In this document: one piece after another, positions 42,984-54,930 of the stretch
Layout: every line of letters starts with the position of its first letter
Numbering within the stretch: the first letter of the stretch is position 1
Assembly (NCBI GenBank): GCA_039602395.1
Contig: JBCNJP010000025.1
Location: forward strand, 100,988,124 to 101,052,123
Direction of reading: 5' to 3'
DNA length: 64,000 bases
DNA from: Deinandra increscens subsp. villosa
Lineage: Eukaryota > Streptophyta > Magnoliopsida > Asterales > Asteraceae
Program-made: the position numbers and the translations under genes
The notes under the pieces: generated by a model
Told to the model about the DNA's origin: nothing
The model's database searches: none
Seen by the model: only the letters and a program-made list of their open reading frames with translations

Positions 42984-44397
42984 ACAAGCCAACACTTTTG
43001 CATGATTTCAAAATATGACAGTAGTAGTATATATGTTATGCTAACTGGACTCGAGAATAGCCGACTATATCGGCTGGCTGATTGAGAGTTTGGTTTGATA
43101 ATTTGATCACCGGTTATTGTACTAGTTGAGAACTCCATTGTTGTATATGGTAATTTTATATTAGTAATAGAATAGGAACTCGTAATTAAGCTTTAAATGA
43201 TGTTTAGAATTGTACCATATATAATATGAACACCCCCTCTCTTACTTAAAATGCAGATGTGATGATTTATCTGTTTAGAAAAAGCACAAGGATATGATAT
43301 GTGTTATATTAATATACTCGTGATCATGAGGGATAGAGTATTCTTATAGGTTCATGCTCATAGGAATACCACAGTGATCTGTATGAGTGCTCCATGAGCG
43401 GTGACTGTGTGAGGATAATCACGATTGCGAGGGTGCTCAACGAATCGAAATATTTAAATTTCGACTTTTTTAATCTAGAATTCGAATTAGCTCAAAACTA
43501 CAAAAGTTTTAAATTTGAATAAATTCAATTCGATTTCACCCAAATTCTTTTTTTTTTCCAAACTACTAAAACCATTAGTTATGTTATCAAAATACAAATC
43601 TATAAACTAATAAACCATCAAAAGGTTAAATGATCAAAATCGTATATTTAAAAAGGATAGTTAAACTATCCAAACGATAAAAGATTCAAGTATTTCAAAC
43701 ATTCAAAGTGAACATCTAAATTATAAGCGAACAACCTAAAGGTGAAATACAACACCATAGAAGTGATATTTAAAATTGTTGAATTAGGTTTTATTGTATA
43801 TAATTCATTGTTAATATAGTAACAACTAAATATCAAATGACTTAAGTTTAAAAGGTTGAATCCAACTTTGAATGACTAGTTTTCGAATCAAGTCTAATCC
43901 ATTTTGAAAGAAAGAAAAAGAAAAAACCGAAGAAATCCATCAACCGGCCCGATCGAGATGGAGATAGAGACCAACGGGCCAATGGCTCGACAAATGGTTG
44001 GGATCAAAGCCTTACGAAACTAGGCTCATGGCATCAAGCCCAGAGATCACAAATGATGCATACCTTTTTTTGATAAAAACTAGAGGTGCAAATTGAACGA
44101 TTGGAACCTGAACCGGTCCATGGAATGAAACGGATCCTAACCGATACTACAGTGGAACCACATCCTAACCTCTTCAAAACCGGCGGTTTCAGACTCGGCT
44201 CCTCATCAGTTTTTCGCAAAATGATTCCCTACCCTATTAAAAAATTGTAGTATTTGACATGCATAATACCACTAACTAATTCCAACCAACACTAACTAAC
44301 TGCTTGTCAACTGTTAAAAACTAAAGCAGATTCTATGTTAAAGATTCATTGTGTTTTTCACCATTTTACCTATTCTCGTTTGGAATTACTTACCTAA
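42984..44397. other. GBSSI 3' region and intergenic DNA
   Basis: The first few hundred bases should hold the GBSSI 3' untranslated region. AT-rich sequence follows. A hAT-like end (TAGAGGTGCAAATTG, near 44082) starts a fragment that continues toward the gap; its partner end is not visible. Confidence 0.45.
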
Positions 44398-44897
44398 NNN
44401 NNNNNNNNNNNNNNNNNNNNNNNNNNNNNNNNNNNNNNNNNNNNNNNNNNNNNNNNNNNNNNNNNNNNNNNNNNNNNNNNNNNNNNNNNNNNNNNNNNNN
44501 NNNNNNNNNNNNNNNNNNNNNNNNNNNNNNNNNNNNNNNNNNNNNNNNNNNNNNNNNNNNNNNNNNNNNNNNNNNNNNNNNNNNNNNNNNNNNNNNNNNN
44601 NNNNNNNNNNNNNNNNNNNNNNNNNNNNNNNNNNNNNNNNNNNNNNNNNNNNNNNNNNNNNNNNNNNNNNNNNNNNNNNNNNNNNNNNNNNNNNNNNNNN
44701 NNNNNNNNNNNNNNNNNNNNNNNNNNNNNNNNNNNNNNNNNNNNNNNNNNNNNNNNNNNNNNNNNNNNNNNNNNNNNNNNNNNNNNNNNNNNNNNNNNNN
44801 NNNNNNNNNNNNNNNNNNNNNNNNNNNNNNNNNNNNNNNNNNNNNNNNNNNNNNNNNNNNNNNNNNNNNNNNNNNNNNNNNNNNNNNNNNNNNNNNN
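44398..44897. other. Assembly gap, 500 N
   Basis: Exactly 500 undetermined bases, a placeholder length. Reading frames through it are artefacts. Confidence 0.99.
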
Positions 44898-47800
44898 GGC
44901 ACGTGAAGACCTTAAATTTTAATTGAATTATTCGGGAATTTAAAACAAAGTTTATGTAAAGCACGTGGTTAGTGCTAAGACAAATATTATTTCCGCTGCG
45001 TATGTAATAGAAGATTTTGATTTTATAATTTGTGTTTGAACTAACCCTGATTCGTTTAGTATTTGTAACTATGGTTGTGGATCCTGGTCTAGTCGCGCCC
45101 CTTAACGGTATAAACTCCGTTAGTGGTATTTTGGGGGTGTGACAAAGACGATGCTGATGGATATGTTTTTTAGTGCCAGTGCCACCAAAGGAATTGTTAC
45201 ACACAGAAGACGGTTTCACTTTCATGAGGCTCGCAGTAGGGTGGTTGAGTGTGACAGGGAGTAAAGTAACTCTAAAAGATAAAGTAGGGTGAGAGGTAAG
45301 GGTGGAGGTGTGGTAAAGTAATCCTCAAGCCACCAATTCAAGCCAAGCCCTTGAATTACAAGCCAAGCCGTCGGCTTACTCTGGACACGTGGTAGGCTCG
45401 CAGTGGTTCGGGTAACAAGCCTAGATTTCTGACTTTTTGTCCACGTGTCAAACAATTATTGGTTGGTGGTGGGCTCCACACTTATCACTCTTGTAAGATG
45501 GATGACACATTTCAGATTTTGATTGGTTGAAAGATGACAAATGGATGGTTTTTATTGGGTGGGTCATTTGAGTTAGAATAATTTCAAAGGGTCATTCCTG
45601 ATTATTCTTGGTCAAACCTGGTCATTTTGGTGATTTTCCCTTTAAAAAATTTTAAGAACCAATTTAGTGGTTGAGATTTGGTTCACAAAAGTTTCAAAAT
45701 AAAAAGTTCTCATTCATTTGAACTTAACCCTAAATATATAACACTATATATTAATTAGTATGATATGCCCGTATTAGCTATGTTGTGACATGCAAATATT
45801 ATTTTTCACATGTATAGAGAATTACATATTCAATGCCTAATTTGATGTCGACCCGTTTCCACCAGATTCAAATATATATGCTAATTTATAGTTTTGTGTC
45901 ATTTTAAAAACTACTAGCCCCAAATCACATGTCAATTTGATTCTTTGTCCTTATAGAGGAAGGTATGCACCCTTTCCATCCTATTTCTGTGAATTGTCTT
46001 GTTAGACTATATGTAATGAGCGTGAAATATCCTCTATAAAGCCCCTATAGTGCCTAACACCACTACGTAGAGGCGCTATAGTGCCCTAAAATTGTTTTGG
46101 CACCATATATATAGCGTGTCTTAGTTCTGAGCCTTTGATGGGTCTATTTATTTTTCCTATTTTCTGATTGGATGAGAATTTTTAAAGAACTCTTTTCTTT
46201 CAAAAGAAGACGTTATGGCGCTTTATGCACTATACACTTTTAAGTCATAAAACCCTTGCTGCTTACTCGACCGAAACATAACGCACATAACACTTAACGT
46301 CCCATGCATGAGCTATATGACTACAGTTAGCCTTATAGATAATAGATTCAAATAAGGATGACTATATCACTTTTTCTTTCACCCATATCCTACTATAGAT
46401 TAAACTCACTTAAATGTACACCAATGGTTGTTATTTGTTAATTAAAGAAGAAATTAAAATGACAGAAGTTGGACAAAAAGGACCTCTTTCTTGGGGTCCA
46501 TCTACTTGCCAAACAACCTGCAACAAGCCATGTTAGAAACAAACCATGTTAGAAAGAGCATTCGTTTTCAATCCTTTTATTTACAGCTAGCCCGACCAAT
46601 TAACATTTCTATTATTAGAAATAATAACTCAATTCTTTTTTATGAAGTCGTCGAACTATATAAACACGAGCAGACAATGATTCTAGGCATTTGGATGGAT
46701 GATCCGTACGCTAGCTCATTCTACATGATGTGCTTGGTGTTATCATTAACCATGGAAGTGCGTTCGGTGCGAGTGTTTTATCTGGATTCAGTTTGTTTAT
46801 TGCACTTCAAATCGTCCAAAAACTTAATTACTCCTAAATGTAACGGTCCACACTTGATGAGCTTTTGCACAACATGCTATTTCTCCCATAATTGCACATT
46901 TGCACCCGTGCCCAAAGATTGTCATACACCATTTTAGCCAACATGCAAGTTGTACTAATTTTTGTCATTCAAGGTGCAATTAGACAATCCACTTTGGATA
47001 TATCCAAACAAATCCTCAAGGGTGAGATCTCTACCCCATACATTTAATCAAGGGCGCAACTTTTGTTGGTTTTGTAGGCCTAGGTAATTTTTCCCTTTTA
47101 TTGGACTAATATGCTAGTGGGTAGATTACCACGTGGAATTTAAGGAGTACGTGTAAGGATATTTATATGGATGAAGATAGCATGAGATTTTATAAAGATT
47201 TGTAAAAATTTAAGTGATAAATGTAAGGGTCTTTTAAGGACACAGGATATGGTTTGTAAAAATTGTAAGTTCATGATGTTGTGCTTAATTCCAACTTAAC
47301 GAGTTATGCGAGCCCATTCAAGTCCACTCCTAATCTAGTTAATTATCTAATGAGAATTGATAATTATCTAGAAAATCTAATTTAATTATATAAAGGAATT
47401 AGATAATTATATAGGGATTGTATTAGGGTTAGAGTTCTTTTCTTATTCAACAACTTTTTTGTTCTCTATATATACTCAATGATCTAAAGGATTGTGATCA
47501 TATGAGAGATAACAAGTGTAATTTGAGTTTTGAGGTGATTTTCTCAAGTTATAATAAAAGTATTTTTGATTTAAGTCATATACGTTTGTGATTAAGGGCC
47601 TTCGGATGACATTGTTATAGACCCATAGGTAGCGGAAGAAAACATCTTAACAACTGAATTCCAAAAGTAATAGATATGGTTTGCCACATTTTTATTTTTT
47701 GAACTGCAAATTTAGATTACCGACGGAGACATTACACCACCCACCCGATCATCTCCAATCCCCATCAGGAGGAAACTCACCATAGGTGAGAAAACCTGTA

Positions 47801-48907
47801 ACCCCATTTTTATTTTTTTGTTGACATTTGAAATCAAATATTCTCTATTTCTCTTTGTTAAAAATGCCCTAACTATATGGCATTTACAACATGGTTTTAT
47901 AATTTATACTATGTGCTAAGATTGATAATTTTTCTTAGAGATTGTGAACTTTTAAAAATTAAGAAAGAAATGAAAAATAATTAGGGATCCTTCGCATTAA
48001 TGTTTTCAAAATTGGATCAGAATAGATTGATTTGGCCCGATTATATATAAGTAAACCGCTTTTGTGTGAACAAGTTGCTTACCAATGGATCGGGTTTAAT
48101 TTGTATTTAACTTTTAATTTTTCTCACCACTTTCAATTTTTATATTTAGCTATTTTTATTTTTATCATAATTTTTATGATTTAGTTGCACATCAATAAGA
48201 TCATGACGGAATAAAAATTTATTTTCAACCAAACAAACTAACCAAATATCTAAAATTTGGTTCCGCATTACCGCATCATGCAACATTTTCATATAAAATA
48301 TAATAAAAGACAATGTAATTAATTATGAAACTTAAAGTATTACGAATAATCATAGATAAATGGATACATATGGATATATTCTATTATATTTAATTGGGGT
48401 AAACATGATATTTTATTATCAAAATATGATATAAAAAAGGTTTTTTAAGAATACATATAATTTTGGAACTTTTTCTAAGAATATTTATGATATTTTTTTA
48501 AAGAATATATATAATATTTTGAAATTTTACATGAATATATATGAAATTCTCCCCAATATAAGATAAGAACATATAACAATTTTAGTCATTATAATAACAA
48601 AAATGAAAATTAAAAAGCACTATGTAGTATGTAGCCAATATGAATTCTTTAAATTCAATACAAGTTTATATATTTAATTTTTTTTATTATTTATAACAGC
48701 TTTTCATCATGGTTCGAAACTGGGGGTGGCCTGAGCCCTGAGGGAGGGTAGGCCCAATTGTCACGACAAATACTAGCTGATACAAAACGTTAAAAGTACT
48801 TTTTTCATACACACAGAGAAGCAAACAATTTATACGAACAAAATCCAAGATTTCCAATGATAATAAAAAACAATATTCAATTTCAAATCGCATAAATTAA
48901 TCCACAA
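44898..48907. other. Intergenic DNA, no gene recognised
   Basis: About 4 kb of AT-rich DNA without a recognisable gene. It includes a GC-richer stretch (about 45100-45480), a truncated copy of the (TA)n-associated MITE (45650-45735) and a SINE-family body fragment (47700-47800) related to 27478-27640. A 148-codon frame at 46491-46937 starts with TTG and shows no domain. Confidence 0.5.
45650..45735 (-). mobile_element. Truncated copy of the (TA)n-associated MITE
   Basis: AGAACCAATTTAGTGG and GTTCTCATTCATTTGAACTTAACCCTA resemble, in the other orientation, the left end of the element at 52061-52240 (AGGGTTAGGTTCAAATGAGAAC then GAGAACCAATTTGGG). The second end is diverged or missing. Confidence 0.5.
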
Positions 48908-50455
48908 TTAAACCGGAACCTTAACCGGGTACTTATCAATCGAATCCGCCCACGGGTTACCCCCACACCCGGCCGGAACCGACTTCAGCGCCCTCCACAC
49001 CGCACTATTACACTTGAAACCCGACCCGAACGCAATCTGCCAGACCCGATCCCCTTTCATAACCCGCCCTTTCGCCTCCGCATACGACAGTTCGTACCAC
49101 AACGAGCTGCTCGACGTGTTCCCGAACCGGTGCAACGTCATCCTCGACGGCTCCATGTGCCGTTCCGTCAGATTCAGATTCTTCTGGATCTCGTCCAGCA
49201 CCGCCCGGCCGCCGGCGTGGATGCAGAAATGCTCAAACGCCAGTTTGAAATCAGGTATGTAGGGCTTCACTTTCATTTTGAAAACCTTCCGTTTCACAAG
49301 GGTTAAGAAGAACATCAACTGCTCGGAGAACGGCAAAACCAACGGTCCCAGGGTGGTTATGTTCGTCTTCAGCGCGTCTCCGGCGACCGCCATGAGCTCC
49401 CGCGCTAACGAGACGCCGACGATGCCTTTCTCGTCCTCTCTCTGGTACACGCAGTTGTAGCATTTGTCATCGGCTCCTTTGTGAGTCCGTACCGTGTGCG
49501 AGAGCTCGTATTTCGATCGCCGGCGATCTCTGGATTTGTTCGATAACAGGACGGCGGCGCCGCCCATACGGAAAATGCAATTGCAGAGAAGCATGGATCG
49601 TTCGTTGCCGGGGTACCAGTTGAGCGTGATGTTCTCCATGCTCAAAACGACGGCGTAGGAGTTAGGGTTTGCTTTCAGAAGGTGTTGAGCCAGATCGATT
49701 GAAATTAACCCGGCGCTGCATCCCATTCCGCCGAGATTGAAGCTCATGATATCCGGCCGGAGCTTGTAGTGGTTAACAATCATCGACGAAAGCGACGGAG
49801 TCGGATTAAACAGGCTGCAATTCACGATCAGGATGCTGATTTCCTGCGGCCTGACTCCGGTTTTGCTGAAAAGCGAATCTAGGGCTCCAAACATGACGAG
49901 CTCCGCCTCCGATCGAGCCTCCTTCATATTCAACTGCGGCGGGCGAGCCGTTATCCCCTTCGGCAGATACGTCTCGTCTCCGACACCGGACCGGCCGGCG
50001 ATCCTCTTCTGGAAATGCAACGTCTCCGGTTCGAAAAAACCGGACTCTTCCGACATTTTGGTGAACGCTTCGTTCGCGATTTTAAGTTCTTCTTCCGGTT
50101 TGTAGCACGCGAAGTCCACGAGATAAACCGGCGGGGGGCGTTTGGCGTAATAAACGCCGGAGAGGAAGAGCAAAAGTAGGGCGCCGGTTAGACCGGTGGC
50201 GGTGTGGAAGCTGGTGAAGATTAGGGCGAAGGTTTGTAACCTAAGTCCGGTGAGCTGAACGAGAGTGGCTATGAACAACGGGAAAAGAATGATGAGTGTG
50301 AGAAAAGTTGCAGTGTTACATGAATAGCCGTAGCCAAGCTTGACGTATTTGAGCTTCACAGATTGTAAGAAATCGGGAAGTTTTCGCCGGATTTTAATGA
50401 CGACGGAGGTGGAATCTTTGATGTCAAACTCAGCCGTTAACCTCTCCTTTTCCAT
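48908..50455 (-). CDS. KCS1: 3-ketoacyl-CoA synthase, KCS1 type
   Basis: An intronless gene for the condensing enzyme of the ER fatty acid elongase, which joins malonyl-CoA to long-chain acyl-CoA and sets the chain length of very-long-chain products for wax, cuticle and sphingolipids. The open frame extends to 50500 (530 aa), but I chose the Met at 50455 (515 aa), because M-E-K-E-R-L-T-A-E lines up with the start of Arabidopsis KCS1 as I recall it. Numbering from 50500: membrane spans at about 62-86 and 102-118; catalytic triad C261 (G-G-M-G-C-S-A-G), H428 (F-C-I-H-A-G-G) and N461 (F-G-N-T-S-S). The N-terminus, V-Q-L-T-G-L stretch and C-terminal Y-P-V-K-V point to KCS1 over other KCS members. 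The coding region is clearly GC-richer than its flanks. Nothing looks broken. Confidence 0.93.
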   Translation of the reverse strand: MEKERLTAEFDIKDSTSVVIKIRRKLPDFLQSVKLKYVKLGYGYSCNTATFLTLIILFPLFIATLVQLTGLRLQTFALIFTSFHTATGLTGALLLLFLSGVYYAKRPPPVYLVDFACYKPEEELKIANEAFTKMSEESGFFEPETLHFQKRIAGRSGVGDETYLPKGITARPPQLNMKEARSEAELVMFGALDSLFSKTGVRPQEISILIVNCSLFNPTPSLSSMIVNHYKLRPDIMSFNLGGMGCSAGLISIDLAQHLLKANPNSYAVVLSMENITLNWYPGNERSMLLCNCIFRMGGAAVLLSNKSRDRRRSKYELSHTVRTHKGADDKCYNCVYQREDEKGIVGVSLARELMAVAGDALKTNITTLGPLVLPFSEQLMFFLTLVKRKVFKMKVKPYIPDFKLAFEHFCIHAGGRAVLDEIQKNLNLTERHMEPSRMTLHRFGNTSSSSLWYELSYAEAKGRVMKGDRVWQIAFGSGFKCNSAVWRALKSVPAGCGGNPWADSIDKYPVKVPV

Positions 50456-50564
50456 ATCTACAGTGCTATTGTGATCCATATATATATATGTATGGCTCAA
50501 ATGATCAAATTATATAAAATGGAGATGAAATTGAGATTATGAGAGGGGAATGGAGGAAGAGATG

Positions 50565-50572
50565 TATATATA
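50565..50572 (-). promoter_or_regulatory. TATA-like box of KCS1
   Basis: A TATATATA-like string on the minus strand lies about 65 bp above the first in-frame ATG (50500) and about 110 bp above the preferred start (50455). Its position does not decide between the two starts. Confidence 0.4.
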
Positions 50573-50848
50573 GATATATGTGTGTAGTCTACGGATATAG
50601 GTAGGGAGGGTGGGATGGTTATATATTTGATTCATTAAATGGGAACGGAGGGTGGCAGGCAGGTCGCCGGAGGAGATGGAGGTGTGGAGTAGTTAGCTCA
50701 ACTACTTGGGGAATTTATGCCTAAACTATAGCTTCATGTTCACGAATAAATGGTGGCGGTTGTATTAGTATTACATGCCATAGTGAGAAATAAAAACTCG
50801 ACACGTATACCTAGGCTAAACGTAATTGTTGAAACTGCTGATGTGGCA
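50573..50848. other. KCS1 upstream region
   Basis: Purine-rich promoter-proximal sequence (GGAGGGTGG, GGAGGAGATGGAGG) precedes more AT-rich DNA. No reading frame of interest. Confidence 0.4.
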
Positions 50849-50861
50849 GAGAAAATCTGCG

Positions 50862-51404
50862 CCGGTCAAGATAGGGTCGCAAATCGTGTAAGACACGACA
50901 TGATAAGACACGAACGATTCGTCTCAAACACGAATACGACATTAAAACTTTTCGTGTATGGTTTTCTAAACACGAACACGACCTGTATTTTAACGGATCG
51001 ACATGATAAAACCTGTTTAGACATGAAATTTTAACTAATTCGACGGTCGACACGATAAAACTTGTTTCACTTAATCGGTTTAGACATGAACACGACATGT
51101 ATTTTAACGGGTTTAAGAATTGAGAGATGTATGAGTGTATGTTAAGACATAAATGGAATGAAATTTTGAGAGACGTCACCTAATAATATAATTCTAAAAT
51201 ATCTTTAATATATTATTTAAAATATATTTATATTATTAAAATATAAACGTGTCTTAATAGGTTAACAGGTTTCAACCTGTTAAGACACGGAAATTAACAG
51301 GTCTTAACAGGTAGACCTGTTCACGACACGAAACCCGTTAAGCCCAAACACGAAACCTGTTAACATTGTCATGTTTCGTGTCCGTGTCAAAATTATCAGC
51401 CCTA
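50862..51404. mobile_element. Probable hAT-type element rich in CGTGT/ACACG
   Basis: TAGGGTCGCAAATCGTG on the left and CAAAATTATCAGCCCTA on the right give TAGGG-type inverted ends. The body is packed with CACGA/TCGTG and AACAGGT phrases in both orientations, and inner blocks on the two sides (ACACGACATG, AACCTGTTAAGAC) pair. I found no matching 8 bp duplication, so the boundary is tentative. The two opposed reading frames here are repeat-derived. Confidence 0.45.
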
Positions 51405-51652
51405 CTGCAACCTATTCTTTCAGTTTTCTATCTTCAATACACAATCTCTCTAACTTTTTTAATATAATATTTTTATAAAAAGCGAATAGTAGTGTGATAA
51501 AAGTAAAAATAGGTAAAATGTGAAAGTAAAAGATGATGATTGTGTGATATGAGGTGGCAGAACAAAAATATGAGGCCGGGATAGTGTCGGGTGACCAATA
51601 CAAATAGCTTGTAGGCGAAATAATTTGTGTTCGGTAATTTTGAGTGCGTTGG
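51405..51652. other. Intergenic DNA, nothing recognised
   Basis: AT-rich sequence with no feature beyond low-complexity patches. Confidence 0.5.
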
Positions 51653-51812
51653 TTTATTAATTGTAACTATGTTGTTTTAAGATAAAAGTAAATTCATAAA
51701 GGTAGATGATGATGTATTAGATAACAACCCACTTTATTAATTGTAACTATTTTGTTTTAAGATAAAAGTAAATTCATAAAGGTAGATGATGATGTACTAG
51801 ATAACAATTCAC
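51653..51812. repeat. 80 bp tandem duplication
   Basis: An 80 bp unit starting TTTATTAATTGTAACTAT is present twice (51653-51732 and 51733-51812) with only a few substitutions, indicating a fairly recent duplication. Confidence 0.9.
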
Positions 51813-52005
51813 TTGGAAGATGATTTATCCTCTTAGTTGGTGTTTATGGGTTCCAAACAATGGAGTAAGACCACTCATAGGGCAAGTGCATGTGGTCTGA
51901 GATGGCATGCGCATGCACCAGACATGTACGTATCATTGGAGGGGATGCATGTAGGCTTCAAATCCTTTCCCGGCTTGCGTTGATTTCTCTCTCTCTCTCC
52001 TCTCT

Positions 52006-52007
<2 letters not shown>

Positions 52008-52060
<53 letters not shown>
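52008..52060. repeat. (AT)n microsatellite
   Basis: About 26 AT units follow a CT-rich stretch and abut the left end of the MITE at 52061. Confidence 0.95.
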
Positions 52061-52065
<5 letters not shown>

Positions 52066-52237
52066 TAGGTTCAAATGAGAACTTTTTCTTTTGAGAACTT
52101 TTGAGAACCAATTTGGGCCACTAATTTTCAAGTGGGGAGCATTCAAATTCATGGGGGGGTTTTCCATATATATAAACTAGTGGCTAAGATTAGTTCTTTT
52201 TAGTTCTCAAACCCAATTAGTTCTCAAATGATCCTCT

Positions 52238-52240
<3 letters not shown>
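52061..52240. mobile_element. MITE embedded in a TA microsatellite (Micron-like)
   Basis: Left end AGGGTTAGGTTCAAATGAGA and right end TTCTCAAATGATCCTCTCCCT are inverted with a few mismatches. The 180 bp element is bordered on both sides directly by (TA)n. This is the target preference described for Micron MITEs of rice; whether this family is homologous to Micron is not shown. Confidence 0.7.

Positions 52241-52296
<56 letters not shown>
52241..52296. repeat. (TA)n microsatellite
   Basis: About 28 TA units on the right side of the MITE at 52061-52240. Confidence 0.95.
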
Positions 52297-52300
<4 letters not shown>

Positions 52301-52371
52301 AATAGGGTGCATGTGAAAATACGAGTATTTTAGTGTTGAGGTTAAAAGAGACATGTGAAAAAGATTTCTAA

Positions 52372-52701
52372 GGGTATGCGGTATACCGGCGTGGAAGGGG
52401 GTGTGGAGGGGAATAACGGCGTGGAACACCGCCCCCCCTCCGCGTTTTGGGTCCGCGTGATCCATTCCCGTGGAGAAGTCCACGGTGTTTTGGGTGGAGG
52501 TGTTGTGGGCTTCCTCCAATCATAATTTTCCATGTAATTTTTATTTTTATTTTTTTACTTTTAAACCAATGAAAAATAATCCACCATCACACACCACATC
52601 ACACCATGTATACCCCTCTCACAACACCAAATGGTGTTATCCAGTCATCGTCCACATGGCACAATAACACCATCCTTTAACACCATGTATACCACATGCC
52701 C
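52372..52701. mobile_element. Tourist-like (PIF/Harbinger) MITE
   Basis: Left end GGGTATGCGGTATACCGG and right end CCATGTATACCACATGCCC are inverted copies, flanked by TAA at 52369-52371 and 52702-52704. Length 330 bp. GCGTGGA/TCCACG-type palindromic blocks lie in the left half. No coding sequence. Confidence 0.8.
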
Positions 52702-52704
52702 TAA

Positions 52705-53807
52705 TAACCTGTACGTGTGGCATTGTGATTAGGCTTACATGTAGGAAAGACGTGACTTAACATTGCGGGTGGTCTAATTGGTGAAATTTAGTTTATAAAG
52801 TTGTTGGAATCAAATTCAGACAATGAAGTAGGAGTGAAGAGTAGAATAGATTTGTCGTTTAAAACAAAAAACAAAAAAAAAAACTAATGGCATGTTATAA
52901 TTAATGCCATTACTAGAAGCATGCATATATAGTCTTCCTCCATCCAACCAAGTACCTAGACAGTAGAGACTAGAGATTAAGACCCTTCAATTCCTTTTCC
53001 AAGGCTCCTCGTGCTCTTTTTTCTCTCTTAATTAATACTAACACCTAGGTTTGGTTTGTTTATTTTAGAGCTTGTTTCGACTTCATTATTTCGACCATCT
53101 TTCATTTAAATAAGGATTAGTAAGAAAATGATAAGATCTGAAGTAATGTTGATGTAGATAAGAGAGACATAATAGGAAAAATGAGGAGATTATTATAGGA
53201 ATAACATCAAATAAAATTAAGATCCTCTTTTTATCTTAAGAATCAAATATTAAATATGAATAAATCTGTGGTTGGGATTATATATATGCCAACTTATTTG
53301 ATACAACAAATTTTACATAAAGAACTATATAAACATTGATCACTCAAATAGTCAAATATGATACATAAGATATGATCATACTTAATTGGTTTTTTAGTTT
53401 TTTCTCTTTCTTCCACAATATGTAATTATCTACGTACAAATTGGTTATTATGTTGTATTGATTTTGTCTTGGTTTTACGTGGACGACCAAAAAAGATTAA
53501 TGCATTTTAATATATTAGACAAAAGAGAAAAGAAAGAAAGAAAGTGATATGTAATTAGATTATAACGTTAACGTGTAGGAACGAAATAACTAAAATCGGT
53601 GGTTAAGCAATCTTACGTCTGAAAACAAGTGCCGCACATGAGATCATGAGTTGGGTAGAGGCGATATATATATATCAGACAAATTAAATTGATTTGTGGA
53701 TACGTGGTTCAAATTAATTAATAACTAATTAATTAGGGGAATGCAGTTGGGAATGGATTAACTAGGGCGGTGAAGGTAGGTGACCATCCATCTACATACA
53801 TTAATTA

Positions 53808-53860
<53 letters not shown>

Positions 53861-54129
53861 CGTACACGGTATGCATTTTGTCTCTATATGTTAATGTTGA
53901 AGCGGTCAAAGAATATATATGTACGTAGGGGTATGCGATCTTACTTTGACTGCATGGGCTATGTGATCTTAATATGGTACGTAGGGTATGTGATCTTAAT
54001 TTGACTGCATGCATATACGCTAACTTTTTTTGGAGGGGTGATGGGCATTCAGAGCTACCAGAGTGCAGAGGGAATATTCATATATTCACGGGTGCTGGAC
54101 TGTTAGGTGATCGAGACACATCAGTTTGA
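52705..54129. other. Intergenic DNA with (TA)n microsatellite
   Basis: AT-rich DNA. A (TA)n microsatellite occupies about 53814-53855. The phrase TACGTAGGGTATGYGATCTTA with TTTGACTGCATG recurs around 53924-54010, a small imperfect repeat. No gene recognised. Confidence 0.55.
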
Positions 54130-54260
54130 GCTTCCATTTCAGGGAAAACCATCTTTATGAACGACCGGTTGGAAAACATGTTAGGCTTAAGGATTGAACT
54201 CGTGACCTTTTAGTTTTGAGTCTTCCCCTTATCATCATACCATTCGGCCAAATGACGGAT
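54130..54260 (-). repeat. SINE-like repeat, copy 2
   Basis: Similar to 725-850 (see that entry). On the minus strand a B-box-like GAGTTCAATCC (about 54190-54200) lies downstream of an A-box-like GCCGAATGGTA (about 54239-54249), though the spacing is slightly long. Confidence 0.45.
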
Positions 54261-54930
54261 GGTACGAGTAAGGTAGTTTTATATCTCCATCACCTTACAA
54301 TTTCCACTTGGTTAGGTGCCACTCGTTACACCTTTAATTGTACACGTAATGCTCATCTTGATTTTGATACACAACCAAACTATATATGTAAACATCCATT
54401 TTATAATGAAATTTTGTCAACATCCCTTAAAATTAAAACGATGTAAAAAAGAATTACACAAATTAAGACGTGGTCAAAGAATAAAAAATAAAAATAAATC
54501 AACGAGTCTTGAAGATAAAATAATAATAATAATAATAAAGGTCTCCACGTTCTATTTTGAGGAATTTTGAGATGTGATAGGAACCGAAAGCAGAGTGAAA
54601 CTGTAAGAAGATCAAAGACGACGATACCTGTTATAATGAGACACATAATCAACAAAAGGCACACAAGTAGTTTTAACTGGTCAAAACCCACCCTTATGAA
54701 CAACAATCATTAATCAATACCAAATACAATGTGCATTGCCTATTCATGGTTTTAACTAATCAAACCCAGAAATGGTGCAAAAAAGTCCTTTGACAACAAT
54801 GTTCGGGGAAAAGTGTTGAATTTTGATAAGAAATGAGAATGCCACTAATGAATAGCTTAAAATTTATAAAGCTTGTTTTTAATGTTTATACACGACTTTA
54901 CATATCAAGCTGGCTGGTAAGAAGTTAAAA

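Noticed and set aside
44349..45225. Long frames crossing the second N run
   Set aside because: Same artefact as at the first gap.
46491..46937. 148-codon plus-strand frame
   Set aside because: It begins with TTG, shows no recognisable domain or conserved motif and lies in intergenic DNA. Frames of this length occur by chance.
49014..50105. Frames antisense or out of frame to KCS1 (such as 49014-49262, 49251-49463 and 49833-50105)
   Set aside because: They are shadows of the GC-rich KCS1 coding sequence.
51875..52167. Frames with repeated Ile-Tyr
   Set aside because: They are translations of the (AT)n microsatellite.
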